A DNA stretch of 64,000 nucleotides from Hyperoodon ampullatus (GCA_949752795.1 OX457075.1:5694001-5758000), one strand, 5' to 3'; shown: positions 34,986 to 46,112, counted from the first letter of the stretch. Notes: generated from the letters alone by a model not told the origin. Translations and numbers: made by a program.

Positions 34986-35599
34986 TTTGGTTTGGGCTTG
35001 AGATCATCACATTGCCTTCCCAAACAAACTTTGGATCTGTAGCTGTATCAGGAAACAGATGACACATTCAGATGAAAACATTAAGACAATAAACAGATTG
35101 CACACAATGTTGTGGCTAGTGTAGGGCATCTTTGAGCATCAATCCAGTAACCGGGGACTAGTAACAGACCATCCTTAGGCCTAGAGGGATGAGGAGAGAG
35201 TGTGCAAGAACCAGGAAGGGTTGAAGCAGGTAGAGGATGCCATTTTGAAAGGAGCAGAGAGTTGGTCAAAGGACATAATCAACTCAAGACCACCCCAGAG
35301 AGAAAGAGAAAAGGGACTAAGAGCCTGAACTCACTTTCCACCCTCCCTCTGATAGCTGCCAAATCTCCCTATTGCCCAAACCAAAGAGAAGCCAGATAAG
35401 TAGGAGTGCTTGGGAAGGAACAGAGAGCTTCTGTGTTCTGACACAGATAAGAAACCATCCCAGGATTTTCACCCTCACGTTTTAGGGCTCCCTCTCTTCC
35501 TTTCCTATTTAACACTGGGGATTTCCTCCATTTCTTTTTAGGGTTTTCTTTTTTGAGGGGGTCCATTTTCATAGGGTGAAATGATTTCACTAGTCCTAT

Positions 35600-35812
35600 T
35601 TTTTTTTTTTTTTTTTTTTTTGCGGTACACGGGCCTCTCACCTCTGTGGCCTCTCGGGTTGCGGAGCACAGGCTCCGGACGTGCAGGCTCAGTGGCCATG
35701 GCTCACGGGCATAGCCGCTCCATGGCATGTGGTATCTTCCCAGACCGGGGCACGAACCCACATCCCCTGCATCGGCAGGTGGACTCCCAACCACTGTGCC
35801 ACCAGGGAAGCC
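35600..35812 (-). mobile_element. CHR-2-type SINE
   Basis: Antisense, full length. Target-site duplication cactagtcctat at 35588-35599 and 35813-35824, perfect. The body has private changes (cacctctgtggcc, gtggtatcttcc). Confidence 0.95.
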
Positions 35813-36359
35813 CACTAGTCCTATGTTTTAATCAGCTGAAGTGTCGATGTTTCTGCCTTTGGGGGAGGTTTGCCCATCAGGTATGACTGAGAACAAGCAG
35901 GTCTGCTGAGGAGAACAGAATGGATCACAGGACAGGATGGGAAAGAGGCTTTGCTAAAAACAAGAAAGGCATTGCCCTGCACTGGCTGCGTCTTAGTACA
36001 AAAATCTTCATCCTACTCTTTCTTAATTCTTCACAATAAAAAAGGACTGATTGCAAGATCCCTGCTACAGTCCCCACACTAGGATTGAATTTATGTGTAG
36101 TTAACTAACCAGCACCTCTCCCAATGTAAGATATGAGGGAAGCTAGGAATGCCAGCTGATTGCCTGGCTGCTTGAGCAGACATTCACAGGGTCACTCCAG
36201 CAGTCCACCAGGACCCCCTCTTGAGTCTTGGTGGCCAGAGGCTCAGGGATGATTGAGCTGGAGGACCTGCACATGATTACCAGACCCACGGGAAGTGGGT
36301 TTATAATCGAACAGACCAAATCCTTCTAGGACTGGAATTTCAGAATAGGGCACCTTCCC

Positions 36360-36660
36360 CCACCCCTACCCTTTCTCTCTTCCTCTGTTCCCTCTGCTTG
36401 GAACACTGTTATTCCCACCCACTGCCTCTCTCTCTCAGTAAGCTCCTCAACCTTCACCTTGAGAATCACTTCCACAGGGAGGCCCTTCTTGGCCTCTAGA
36501 CTGGACCAGCCCCACTGCCATACTTCTTCAAGGCATCAGGAACTCCTCATCTGAGGCACACACTACCTGCTTAAGGGGCACTGTCCTCACCAGGCTGCAT
36601 GTACCTTTGTTTATTCCTTATGGCCCACGTGCAAATATAGCACTGAGATATTCAGATGTT
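36360..36660 (+). mobile_element. L2 LINE 3' fragment
   Basis: L2 3' UTR text in order: tgttccctctgcttggaaca, ctcctcaaccttcaccttga, ggaggcccttcttggcctct, tttgtttattccttatggcc. Non-coding remnant. Confidence 0.7.
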
Positions 36661-36716
36661 CAGTAAGTATGTATTTCAATTTATTCTTTGAAATCGAAAT
36701 TGGCCACAGCTTGGGG

Positions 36717-36786
36717 AGCCTGGGGTATATAACGTCAACAGTTGGTTGTCCTGTGCAATATTTCATTTCAGCCTGGAGGACTGGCC
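36717..36786 (+). repeat. Left arm of a 70 bp inverted repeat
   Basis: Begins agcctggggtatataacgtc and ends aggactggcc. Its reverse complement is at 37262-37331 with 68 of 70 bases identical. The only two differences are adjacent and turn ACGT into ATAT. Not a repeat family I recognise. Confidence 0.97.
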
Positions 36787-36986
36787 CTGTTCTAATGCTA
36801 AGAATAGCTCTGTGAGACCAAAACAGCAGATCCAAGGTCTCTGCCCTTGACCATGTTGGAGAGACACGAACTTATACTTCCAGGGCTTCCTGCACAGCTC
36901 CGTCCTTTGATAATGAACCTGTAGCTCTTCTCTCTCTTGCTTAGATTATGAAGGAAGAGGTGGAGCAGATAAAGAAATGGCTTTGG

Positions 36987-37160
36987 GGCTTCCCTGGTGG
37001 CGCAGCGGTTGAAAGTCCACCTACCGATGCAGGGGACACAGGTTCATGCCCCGGTCCGGGAAGATCCCACATGCTGCGGAGCGGCTGGGCCCATGAGCCA
37101 TGGCCGCTGAGCCTGCACGTCTGGAGCCTGTGCTCCGCAATGGGAAAAAAAAAAGAAAAA
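36987..37160 (+). mobile_element. CHR-2-type SINE, 3'-truncated but tailed
   Basis: Normal head and body up to tgtgctccgcaatggg at 37145, then straight into an A-rich tail. About 30 bp of the usual 3' end (gaggccacaacagtgagagg and the following bases) is absent. Perfect 16 bp target-site duplication aaagaaatggctttgg at 36971-36986 and 37161-37176. It sits in the loop of the inverted repeat. Confidence 0.95.
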
Positions 37161-37261
37161 AAAGAAATGGCTTTGGCATGGAAGGTGTGCGTGTGAATGT
37201 GCCCGTGGATGTGTGTATGTCTGGGTCTGTGTCTAGTTGGGCACACATATGGCCGTGAGCA

Positions 37262-37331
37262 GGCCAGTCCTCCAGGCTGAAATGAAATATTGCACAGGAC
37301 AACCAACTGTTGATATTATATACCCCAGGCT
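37262..37331 (-). repeat. Right arm of a 70 bp inverted repeat
   Basis: Reverse complement of 36717-36786. The spacer is 475 bp, of which 190 bp are the SINE and its duplicated target site, so the spacer was about 285 bp before the SINE arrived. Confidence 0.97.
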
Positions 37332-38564
37332 CTAATACCCAAGGTATCAGAGAGTGCAGCTTGGTCAACTGGTCCCTGCACATCCCTGTGGCTGTGAGAG
37401 AAGGAGTGATGTGTGAATGATGCAGGGAAGCTCATCCCAGCCGTAGCCCAGGACTTAGTGGACTCGTCCCCTGATTTTGTCCAAGGATGACAAGAATTTC
37501 TGGCTTCCTCTTAGAAAACAGCAGGAGGATTTTCTAGCTGCTTTGCTGTAGTTCCACTAACACAACCTTTGCTCATTCTGCCGCCAGGAGAGACAAGAGT
37601 CCTTCAGTACTCTTTGTACATTCCTTTCATACTCTACAAGGATGTCATCCACTTAATCATATAATATGAAAAACACAACTAGGCTGAGCACATGTTTAGT
37701 GCTAATTTGTTCAGTATTTTAATCATGTCATGTAGTAAGCAACTGATAGCTGCTGAATATATACAAATGTAACACACTGTCAGGATACCTGGGGACTCCG
37801 GTGGAGCCCTTCCCTCTCTTTTGTGTCAGTACTTCAACCCCTTTTATTCTTCACGGTGACCCTTGGAGTATTCTAATCCTCTAGTCCCATAGCCCCTCTT
37901 CCACTTCCTGTGTCCCACTGTCTCTATCACTGCTGGTACCCTCAGCTGATCCACTTTCTGGGAATGCAATGACCTCAAAGCATATGACATGTTACACTTA
38001 TTCAATGACAGTTGTTCGTACTTTAGTTATAGTTTAGCCTACTTGATCATATTTGAGAATGTCTGGATGAATATTAGGATGCAATCTAGTGTGATTAAAC
38101 AGCAAATTTTCAAAGTTATTAGGAGATCGTGGTTTTTTCCTTGATTCTGAGATGCTGGGGAAGATGCGACTCGGACCTATGAACAGCTATGGGTTCTAAA
38201 GACGAGGTGTTCACGCTTATGCGGGGGTCCAGGGTCACATGAAGATAGGCTTGCCCATCATTTAACGTATGCAGGACTATGTTCACTTGAATGTTCTGTG
38301 TGTAGATTTCTACAGCACCTTTAAAGCTGCTTGGAACGCCTAAATTCCACGTGTATGGTAAACTGACACCGAACTTGCATTCACTGCTGACCATTTTGTT
38401 ACTACTTCCATCTGCTGGGCCACGTCCTGTTCTACCTCCCAGGCCCCAACCAAGTATGGAACCACCTCCTACTGATGATTCTCGTACTCAATTCTGTCTC
38501 TATGCTTTATCTATTTCACCCCAGGAAAGCCCCTTTTCACCTATTTCTCTTATTTCCTACTTGT
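37332..38564. other. Unassigned apart from one doubtful frame
   Basis: Holds the minus-strand frame at 38119-38394 described separately. Otherwise no repeat recognised. Confidence 0.5.
38119..38394 (-). other. Unexplained open frame, doubtful coding status
   Basis: 91 codons from an ATG at 38394, stop at 38119. The frame stays open about 30 codons further upstream, to a stop near 38487. It lies in sequence I cannot assign to any repeat. The composition alternates polar and hydrophobic residues (GAVEIYTQNIQVNIVLHTL, then GQAYLHVTLDP), as in beta-strand proteins. I recognise no family, see no convincing splice acceptor upstream and no partner exon. A chance frame or a fragment of an old pseudogene is most likely. 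Confidence 0.15.
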
Positions 38565-38581
38565 CTATAATGGGTAATTTT

Positions 38582-38794
38582 TTTTTTTTTTTTTTTTTTT
38601 TTTTGCGGTACACGGGCCTCTCACTGTGTGGCCTCTCCCGTTGCGGAGCACAGGCTCCAGATGCGCAGGCCCAGCGGCCATAGCTCACGGGCCCAGCCGC
38701 TCCGCGGCATATGGGATCCTCCCGGACCGGGGCACGAACCCGTGTCCCCTGCATCGGCAGGCGGACTCTCAACCACTGCGCCACCAGGGAAGCC
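38582..38794 (-). mobile_element. CHR-2-type SINE, young
   Basis: Antisense, full length, close to the group consensus apart from a two-base deletion (cactgtgtggcc). Target-site duplication ctataatgggtaatttt around 38565-38581 and 38795-38811, perfect. Confidence 0.95.
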
Positions 38795-38889
38795 CTATAA
38801 TGGGTAATTTTATATTTCATGATCGAATTTCATTTGTTTTATGTATGTACACATCTTAAGCCCCAACTAATTATAAAGGCTTATGTTGA

Positions 38890-39040
38890 TCGAGCATGTT
38901 CCCATTATTAATTCATTGAATCTTCCCTGTAATTCTAAATGCATGTATTGTTGTCTCCTCCGTTTTATCAGATGAGGTAATGGAGGCAAAGCAAGCCTAA
39001 GTAAGTTTTGCCAGGTCACACGCATTTAGATGAACCCATC
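38890..39040 (-). mobile_element. MIR SINE, antisense
   Basis: MIR complement: ttaattcattgaatcttccc, gttttatcagatgaggtaat, gccaggtcacacgcatttag, ending with atgaaccc. Confidence 0.65.
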
Positions 39041-39164
39041 TGTTCCTTCAATAGTCATTAAATATTCATTTGTCTCGATGTTGTATTAGGTGTTAGGTAT
39101 CGCATTATAGGTTGTTCCTGAGCAGGGCCAGCAGTTTTGCAGCTATAGCTACACCTACAGCTCT

Positions 39165-39215
39165 AACCATAGGTGTCAGGCACATAGCAGCTGCCAGATA
39201 TATACTTGTTGACCG
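39165..39215 (+). mobile_element. L2/MIR terminal fragment
   Basis: Only the motif caggcacatagcagctgcca with atatatacttgttgac, like the '...ggcacatagtaggcgctcaataaatgtttgttga' end. Confidence 0.35.
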
Positions 39216-39997
39216 AGTCACTGTGGATTGCAGTATATTCTATATGACATATGATTTTTAACCGACTGTAAGAAGAACCTTGTTGCCATAAATGTAATGT
39301 TAAGCCAATGGCAGTCCTAAGAAATCACGTGTCCTGTGAGATCTGTTCTTTCCCACTGAATAGGACTGGACAGCTGCACAGCCCAGCTCAACTAGTAGAA
39401 GAATGCTGCGTTGGAGGATTCTGCTCCTTCCCGAGAAGTCTGCTGTGGGATTAAGAATGCACTTTTAAGCCAAATTGTCCACATCCTGCTGTTTTGTTTT
39501 GTGATTGCATATTGACCTCAATGCTGTAAATGTCAAGGTGCCTCTGTCTAGCTGTCTGTGACTGGGGACCTTCTCGCTGGGATCTGACCCAATTGATCAA
39601 GGGTTTCCTTACAGCCAAAAGATTTGTTTCTGTTAAGGTTTTTCGTGGGGGGAAAGGTATTATTTTCTAGATAGAGTTACATAAAGCAGTTCTCCAGTGC
39701 TAGGAAATACAGCTTTGCTAATATTTCTGCACACCGGGAAAAAAATAGGCGAGGTCCCAATTCCAGAATATATGGCAAAGAAAATATAGTGGCGCCACTA
39801 ACATTTCCCAGCTCAGACTCACTGAATAGGTAACACTGAATGCTTTGTCAAAGAATTTCTGGAACGGGATGGTGTCTAGTTTTCAACATTTCTCACTTTG
39901 CACTTGATTAGATAAAAATCTTTATTGGTTGTGACTAGTCCACAGCTATGATTATACAGCTAGGTGGTATCAGAATGGGTAATAGAATACAGCCCTC

Positions 39998-40216
39998 GGG
40001 CTTCCCTGGTGGCGCAGTGGTTGAGAGTCCGCCTGCCGATGCAGGGGACACGGGTTCGTGCCTCGGTCCGGAAAGATCCCACATGCCGCAGAGGGGCTAG
40101 GCCCGTGAGCCATGGCCGCTGAGCCTGCACGTCCAGAGCCTGTGCTCCACAACGGGAGAGGCCAACACAGTGAGAGGCCCGCATACCACAAAAAATAAAA
40201 AAGAAAAAGGAAAAGG
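39998..40216 (+). mobile_element. CHR-2-type SINE
   Basis: Sense, full length, with an A-rich tail interspersed with G and T. Target-site duplication atacagccctc at 39987-39997 and atactgccctc at 40217-40227 (one mismatch). It forms an inverted pair with the SINE at 40497-40707. Confidence 0.94.
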
Positions 40217-40496
40217 ATACTGCCCTCATAATCCCTGTTCCAGAATTATTTTGTCAGTACTCAGGTACTCTTAACTGTTTACAGAGTATTCCACCCTAAT
40301 TGTTTTGAAAATATATTTCAGTTAGGGAAATTCTGATAGAAACAGAACTATTTTGAAGCACAATCTGTGAGGCAAAGTGAAGCATGCCTCTGACATAAAC
40401 TAATATATTGTTATATAACCTGAGGATTGGTTCATTGCAGAATTGGCATCTTGCTCGGACCCTGTGGAAAAGACAAAATAAAACCAGAGAAGGTTT

Positions 40497-40707
40497 GTTT
40501 GTTTGTTTGTTTTCGCGGTACGCGGGCCTCTCACTGTTGTGGCCTCTCCCGTTGCGGAGCACAGGCTCTGGACTCGCAGGCTCAGAGGCCATGACTCACG
40601 GGCCCAGCCACTCCGCGGCATGTGGGATCTTCCCGGACCAGGGCACGAACTCGCGTCCCCTGTATCAGTAGGCGGACTCTCAACCACTTGCGCCACCAGG
40701 GAAGCCC
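40497..40707 (-). mobile_element. CHR-2-type SINE with GTTT tail
   Basis: Antisense, full length; the tail is a (gttt)n repeat. Target-site duplication ccagagaaggttt at 40484-40496 and 40708-40720, perfect. Confidence 0.95.
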
Positions 40708-40720
40708 CCAGAGAAGGTTT

Positions 40721-41868
40721 TGAATGTGGTACCAGAACAAAAGAGCTGAACAGCATTTAAGCAAATGCCCACTGACTGTACCTGACTTGCCAGCATCTTT
40801 TACTTGCTTCTCCCTCTGCTTTGCTCCATTCTTTAGAGGCAGCATTAGGACCATTCTGTATATTTGGAAGCCCCAGAAGCCTCACAGTCTTACCTAAAAT
40901 GTAAGTGTCAGTGGGTGAGCAACCTAGAAATTGTATGGTCTCTTAGTAAAGTTTGGGGACGTGCAAAGCAGCAAGTCCCATTTGTGTTTTGCTGGCTGAT
41001 CCATCCACTGGAGGCCAGATCCAGGCCAGAACTAGAAGAACAGACCCCAGTGAATATATTCTCTGTAAAGGACAGACTGTTGTTTTTCCCATGACTCGCA
41101 AAAACAAAACAGGAGCATAGAGGTCAAAATGCATTGCATTTCAACCAGAAAAGACTAGTTCGAAATATTTAGAAGGAGGAATTTTTTTGCATAGAATGAA
41201 ACTTGTGAGAAAAATCTGTCTCAGGGGTCATGCATATGTAGCAGTGATTCTTAAAGAACTCAACAAGGTGATTCAGAAAAAAAGGTACAGGAGAAAAAGT
41301 TTATTTTTACCTTTTTTTTTTTTTTACGGAGGTGGGAGTCTTTTAAATGTTTATTTATGATGGTTTTAATATGAATATTTAAGGCCATTGCTTTCCCTCT
41401 TACTCTGCATTGATTATGGTAACTTAAACACTGATCTTTCTGAAGATGATAATTTCCGTAGCTGGGAAGGAAATATCATCTTACTCAAAGAGTAGTTTTG
41501 ATGAGGTCAATGTACCATCATCCATATGAAATGCCTTTTCATTGTTACCCACTTAGTGGTAGCTGGCTTTCATTCATCTAACACAGATTTGGTTGCCTTC
41601 AGGATACGCACATATTCCTGGTCCTATCAGCTTTGGTTAGAAGAGCAGGGCTGTGTCCTTCCTTTTAGGTGCCATGAATGTCCATCTCTCATGATCAAAT
41701 GAACTGCTCAAAGCTCCCTTTCTTGGAAGGGCTCAGTGTACCTGACAGATACCGTGAAGCATTATGGACTTCTGCTGTAACCTGCCCAGTAGAATGAAGA
41801 AAAAAGATAATTCAGGTTTCGTTATGTTTGCTTAGACAAGCCAGTGGGGCCTCTAACTGGAGCTGTTC
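40721..41868. other. Unassigned, 1.1 kb
   Basis: A T-run at 41311-41323 and no recognisable element. No coding evidence. Confidence 0.5.
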
Positions 41869-41881
41869 AAGAGGCATTTTG

Positions 41882-42091
41882 GGGGCTTCCCTGGTGGCGC
41901 CGTGGTTGGGAGTCCGCCTACCGATGCAGGGAACACGGGTTCATGCCCCGGTCCGGGAGGATCCCACGTGCCGCAGAGCGGCTGGGCCCGTGAGCCATGG
42001 CTGCTGAGCCTGCGCGTCTGGAGCCTGTGCTCCGCAGCGGGAGAGGCCACAACAGTGAGAGGCCCGTGTACTGCAAAGAAAAAAAAAAAAA
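41882..42091 (+). mobile_element. CHR-2-type SINE
   Basis: Sense, full length, poly-A at 42076-42091. Target-site duplication aagaggcattttg at 41869-41881 and 42092-42104, perfect. B box altered to ggttcatgccc. Confidence 0.95.
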
Positions 42092-42204
42092 AAGAGGCAT
42101 TTTGTACAGAGAGATGTGTATGTACATATAAAGGAACTCAGGGGGAAGAAAGAAACGGGCTGTACAGCAGGGAAGAATTCTAAGATCATCTCTAAGATTT
42201 TCAC

Positions 42205-42765
42205 CTCCTGGTGTACCCGTCCTGTATAATCAATCTCTTAAAGTGGGAGTGGGACTTGTACGTATAATGATGTTTCACTTCCATGACTAGATCACTAATT
42301 AGTTGACTCCCAGTTAATCAAAAGAGAGATGATCCTGGGTGAGCCCTTAAAAGAGGGACTGGGTCCTTGCTGAATAGAGAGATACTCCTGCTGGCCTTGA
42401 AGACATGAGCTACTCTTTTGTAAGGGAACCTACAGAGAAGGACCCTAGCAAGGACCTGAGGATGGCCTCCAAGAGATGAGAGTGTCACCTGCTGACCACT
42501 AGGCAAGCAAACGGGCACCTCAACCATACAGCTGCAGGGACCTGAATTTATCCAACAACATGTGAGCCTGGAATACCTCCTGAGCTTCAGATGAGATCAC
42601 AGACCCAGCCACCAGCTTGACTTCAGCCTGGTGGGAATCTGAGCCGAGGACCCAGCTAAGCCACACCCAGACTCCTGACCCACGGAAACTGTGTGATAAT
42701 ATGTCTGTGTTGTTTAATAAAGAAATGCATTAGTGGTGATTTGTTACACAGCAATAGGAAGGCAG
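42205..42765 (+). mobile_element. MLT1-type MaLR solo LTR
   Basis: Long, nearly complete MLT1 (D/E-like) LTR: gttaatcaaaagagagatga, tcctgggtgagcccttaaaa, actcctgctggccttgaaga, ctgcagggacctgaatttat, ccacggaaactgtgtgataa, gttgtttaataaagaaatgc and ttgttacacagcaatagg as 3' end. Confidence 0.88.
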
Positions 42766-43529
42766 TTTTTGGAGTCCTCAGCATATTGATGATAGTTGAA
42801 ACCCTGGGGGAGTATGAGATTAGATGTTAAGAGTGTGTGTACCTAGAGATGAGGAGAGGGGTTGAGTGAATTCCTAATGAAGAGTGACATTTAAGGGAGA
42901 AAAGAGGCAGGGAAGCTGTGAAGGGGTCGCCCGCCAAGGAGGAGTAGAATCAGACACATAAGGTGGGATACACCATGCTCGTTTTCTCCTGGCCTCCTAC
43001 CTTATCTCGTAACAAAGGAACATATACAACCTCACTCATTGCTGTTTGGTGAGATTGTCAGAAGCAAGCACGCCTGATCCAGCCTTTCAGGGTTGCCAGG
43101 ACTACGAGCCTAGTGTCCTCTTCTCTCCATCCCGCCTTCCCCGTGGGGCAAGCTGCCTGTGATGAGGGGGAGGCGTGATGGGGGGAGGTGTGCAATTGTC
43201 AACTGGGTCACTGGCTGGATGGGAGGGAGCTATGATCTCGTGTGGGTCCAAATTTTGGGGAGAGTAGTGAAATTCTCATTTTAGCTATAAGAGAACATCC
43301 CATCGTTTTTCTGCAATAAAGCAAATGGATTGATTCTGATTTGGTTCCTATTATGCTTCTCAACTTTGTAGAACTCACTGGGGAATTCTGTGATTAACAT
43401 TGTAGGAACAGCCAACAGCATCAGCAGCAAAGGGGAGACAGAAGGTCAAAGAGAAGGAAGGTAGCACAGAATCAAAAGTTTCAGGGACGTCAAGGGCAGT
43501 AAGCTCTCAGTAAACGGCAGCGTATTAGT

Positions 43530-43715
43530 CAGGAGCTAAGCTAAATTCATTAAATACATTTCCTCACTTAATCATCCTGACAGTCTTCAGATGAAGCACT
43601 TACATAGGCAGAAATGAAGCTTAAAATCAGGCAACTGCGAACGTCAAACAGCTTAGGAGAAGCTGGAATTCACAACCGAGAGTTTGTGAACCCAAAGCCA
43701 CTTCCCACATCCAAG
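43530..43715 (-). mobile_element. MIR-like SINE, antisense
   Basis: Diverged MIR complement: cattaaatacatttcctcac, ttaatcatcctgacagtctt, agctggaattcacaaccgag. Confidence 0.5.
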
Positions 43716-43941
43716 GGATCTGACAGCAAAAGAGGTTCTTGATGACCTTGGACACTATTTGCTGTTTCAGGGGAGCATGGAGATTGCGAACCAGATTGTG
43801 ACTGGCTAACCAGATCGTGGGTGGTAAGGAGAGAGGAAACAAATATAGTTAAATATTTAAATGTTTAAATGAAGAGGTGTAGTAGGGGAACATGGGATGC
43901 AGGGTGGAGGGATTTTTTTTTTTTTATTAAGAAAGGAGAGA

Positions 43942-44238
43942 GGGACTTCCCTGGTGGCACAGTGGTTGAGAATCTGCCTGCCAACACAGGGGACGCAGGT
44001 TCGAGCCCTGGTCCGGGAAGATCCCACATGCAGTGGAGCAACTAAGCCCACGTACCACAACTACTAAAGCCCGTGCGCCTAGAGCCGATGCTCTGCAGCA
44101 AGAGAAGCCACTGCAATGAGAAGCCCGTGCACCACAACGAAGAGTAGCCCCCGCTCGCCGCAACTAGAGAAAGCCCGCGCGCAGCAACAAAGACCCAACG
44201 CAGCCAAAAAACAATTAATTAATTAATTTTTAAAAAAA
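43942..44238 (+). mobile_element. CHR-1-type long SINE
   Basis: Well-preserved long form with canonical B box (ggttcgagccc), the characteristic aactagagaaagcccgcgcg and caaagacccaacgcagcc end, and an (AATT)n tail. Possible target-site duplication around aaaggagagag/gtaggagagat is imperfect. Confidence 0.93.
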
Positions 44239-44439
44239 GGTAGGAGAGATTTTGAAAATATTTTTATGCTGTTAGGAGGAAGAGCAGATGGTAGGGGTGA
44301 ACATGCCTGAGAAATTGAGGCTAATTCGAGGCTAATTGAGAGAGTGAGGTCTCTGGGAGGGGGGTGCTGGGGCCGGGGGGAGACGGAGCCATGTAAGTTT
44401 CAAAAGTTCCTTTTCGTGGTTTCCATTTTCTTTTTTTTT

Positions 44440-44762
44440 AAATTTCTTTAAATTAAAAAAACAATGTATTGGGGTATAGTTGTTTTACAATGTTGTGTTT
44501 AGTGAAGTGGAGTAGCGTTCCCTGTGCTATACAGCAGGTTCTCATTAGTTATCCATTTTATACATATTCGTGTATATATGTCAATCCCAATCTCCCTATT
44601 CATCCCACCCCCTCCCTTCCCCCTTTGCTGTCCGTACGTTTGTTCTCTACGTCTGTGTCTCTGTTTCTGCCCTGCAAACAGGTTCATCTGTACCATTTTT
44701 CTAGATTCCACATATATGCGTTAATATACGTATTTGTTTTTCTCCTTCTGACTTACTTCTGT
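44440..44762 (-). mobile_element. L1 3' UTR fragment, antisense
   Basis: attggggtatagttgtttta, ttccctgtgctatacagcag, tgtatatatgtcaatcccaa, gtacgtttgttctctacgtc, tagattccacatatatgcg. It is truncated at about 44760, just short of ORF2. Confidence 0.88.
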
Positions 44763-45666
44763 TTTCTTGGTGAAGCAGAAAGTGAGGTTATCCACCCAGA
44801 ATATGTGAAGGAGAAGAAGAGGTGGAAATGATCGTCCTTTGAGAGATGACTATGAATTATGGACGAGTTTCCAACCAGACACGACGACAGAGGAAATGAC
44901 CCGAGAACCAGCTTGTCTAGATGGCCCAGCCTGTCAATTGTTTCTCTACAGAAACTATGTTTGGAAAGGAAATGTGTGCTCATCACCACCTTTAATAAAA
45001 TTTTAATAATTTCATTTTTTTTTAGTTTTCCTATAATTTCCTTTTTACCATAGACAAATTTTGTCATTGTTGTGTTGTTGCTTTGTTTATAGATTGCTTT
45101 TTATTGTTTGTGTGGTTTTTTTCTTTAAGAAAAACCGGTTTTCAGGGATGCTGATTTGAATAGGATTGATCTCATTCAGCTTTACATCATCAGCTTTGTC
45201 AGTGAAAGACACTGACTGAGATCTACTGTCTAGGCTATGAATTCAATACAGTCCATTCTAACTCTGACTCCTTGGCCTTGGAGAATGTAGTTTTAAAGGT
45301 TCTAAATGATGCTGTAAACTCTTTGAATTTTCTCACCGAGTTCCCCCCTCATTAAGTATCAAATTTTTAAAAAATAAACAATCACATGTGAATGAGCTCT
45401 TATAATGTATCCATGGTACATGCTATAGAACATAAAACACTAACAAAACAAAACAAAAAGCAAAATATATAGTTTCTAAACTTAAGGAGCTTATATTTTG
45501 GATGCCAACCTAAAACAGCATGCAGTAAACAAGAAGAGAACAATATTAAACAGAAAGTGCTACATCCTTTAGGGCAAATGATGATTAGTGTGGGCTGGCA
45601 AGGTCTTCATGGAGAATACAGAACTGAAGTGATGACTTAAAGGATAGTAGACAGACCAGCCAAGAG
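44763..45666. other. Unassigned, 0.9 kb
   Basis: AT-rich. Frames near 44753-45067 have no family resemblance. Confidence 0.5.
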
Positions 45667-45844
45667 AAAGAGACAAGCTCACACCATTGTAAAGCAATTA
45701 TACTCCAATAAAGATGTTTTTAAAAAAAGAAGAAAACATCATACAATGTAAAAACTGTATTACACAGCAAAAGAAATTATTATAAAATCCTATTTCTTAA
45801 AAAAATAAAATTTCAATGGTATGAAAAAAAAAAAGAGACAAGCT
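45667..45844 (+). mobile_element. Short L1 3' end with probable 3' transduction
   Basis: Insert 45680-45831 between perfect 13 bp duplications aaagagacaagct (45667-45679 and 45832-45844). The first 42 bp are the L1 terminus (cacaccattgtaaagcaatt, atactccaataaagatg). An A-rich junction follows, then about 90 bp of non-L1 sequence holding its own AATAAA (near 45804), and a second poly-A at 45824-45834. Confidence 0.85.
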
Positions 45845-45999
45845 ATTTCCAAAGGGGAGACAGAATGGAAAGGGTTAGAGATAAGATTAACTAGGGTATG
45901 GATGAAGGTTAGTGAGGAATCTGTGCAAGATGGTGTTTGTATTAGAGAAATCTGGGTAAACAAGTTGGATGGCACATAGAATCATATGATGAAAGGAAC

Positions 46000-46112
46000 T
46001 TTCAAGTCAGCCTATAATATCCCTTATTTAAGACTAAGGCTGAGAGGTAAGTGATTTCCCAAGGATGCCTCAGTGATTTTGTTGGCAGAACTGGGTTAAG
46101 GATTCAGTTTTC
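46000..46112 (-). mobile_element. MIR-like SINE, antisense
   Basis: ttaagactaaggctgagagg, taagtgatttcccaaggatg, agaactgggttaaggattc: weak MIR complement. Confidence 0.45.

Noticed and set aside
44859..45053. Exon-like frame after the L1 end at 44.8 kb
   Set aside because: Short, no splice sites that hold up, and its end is T-rich low-complexity sequence.
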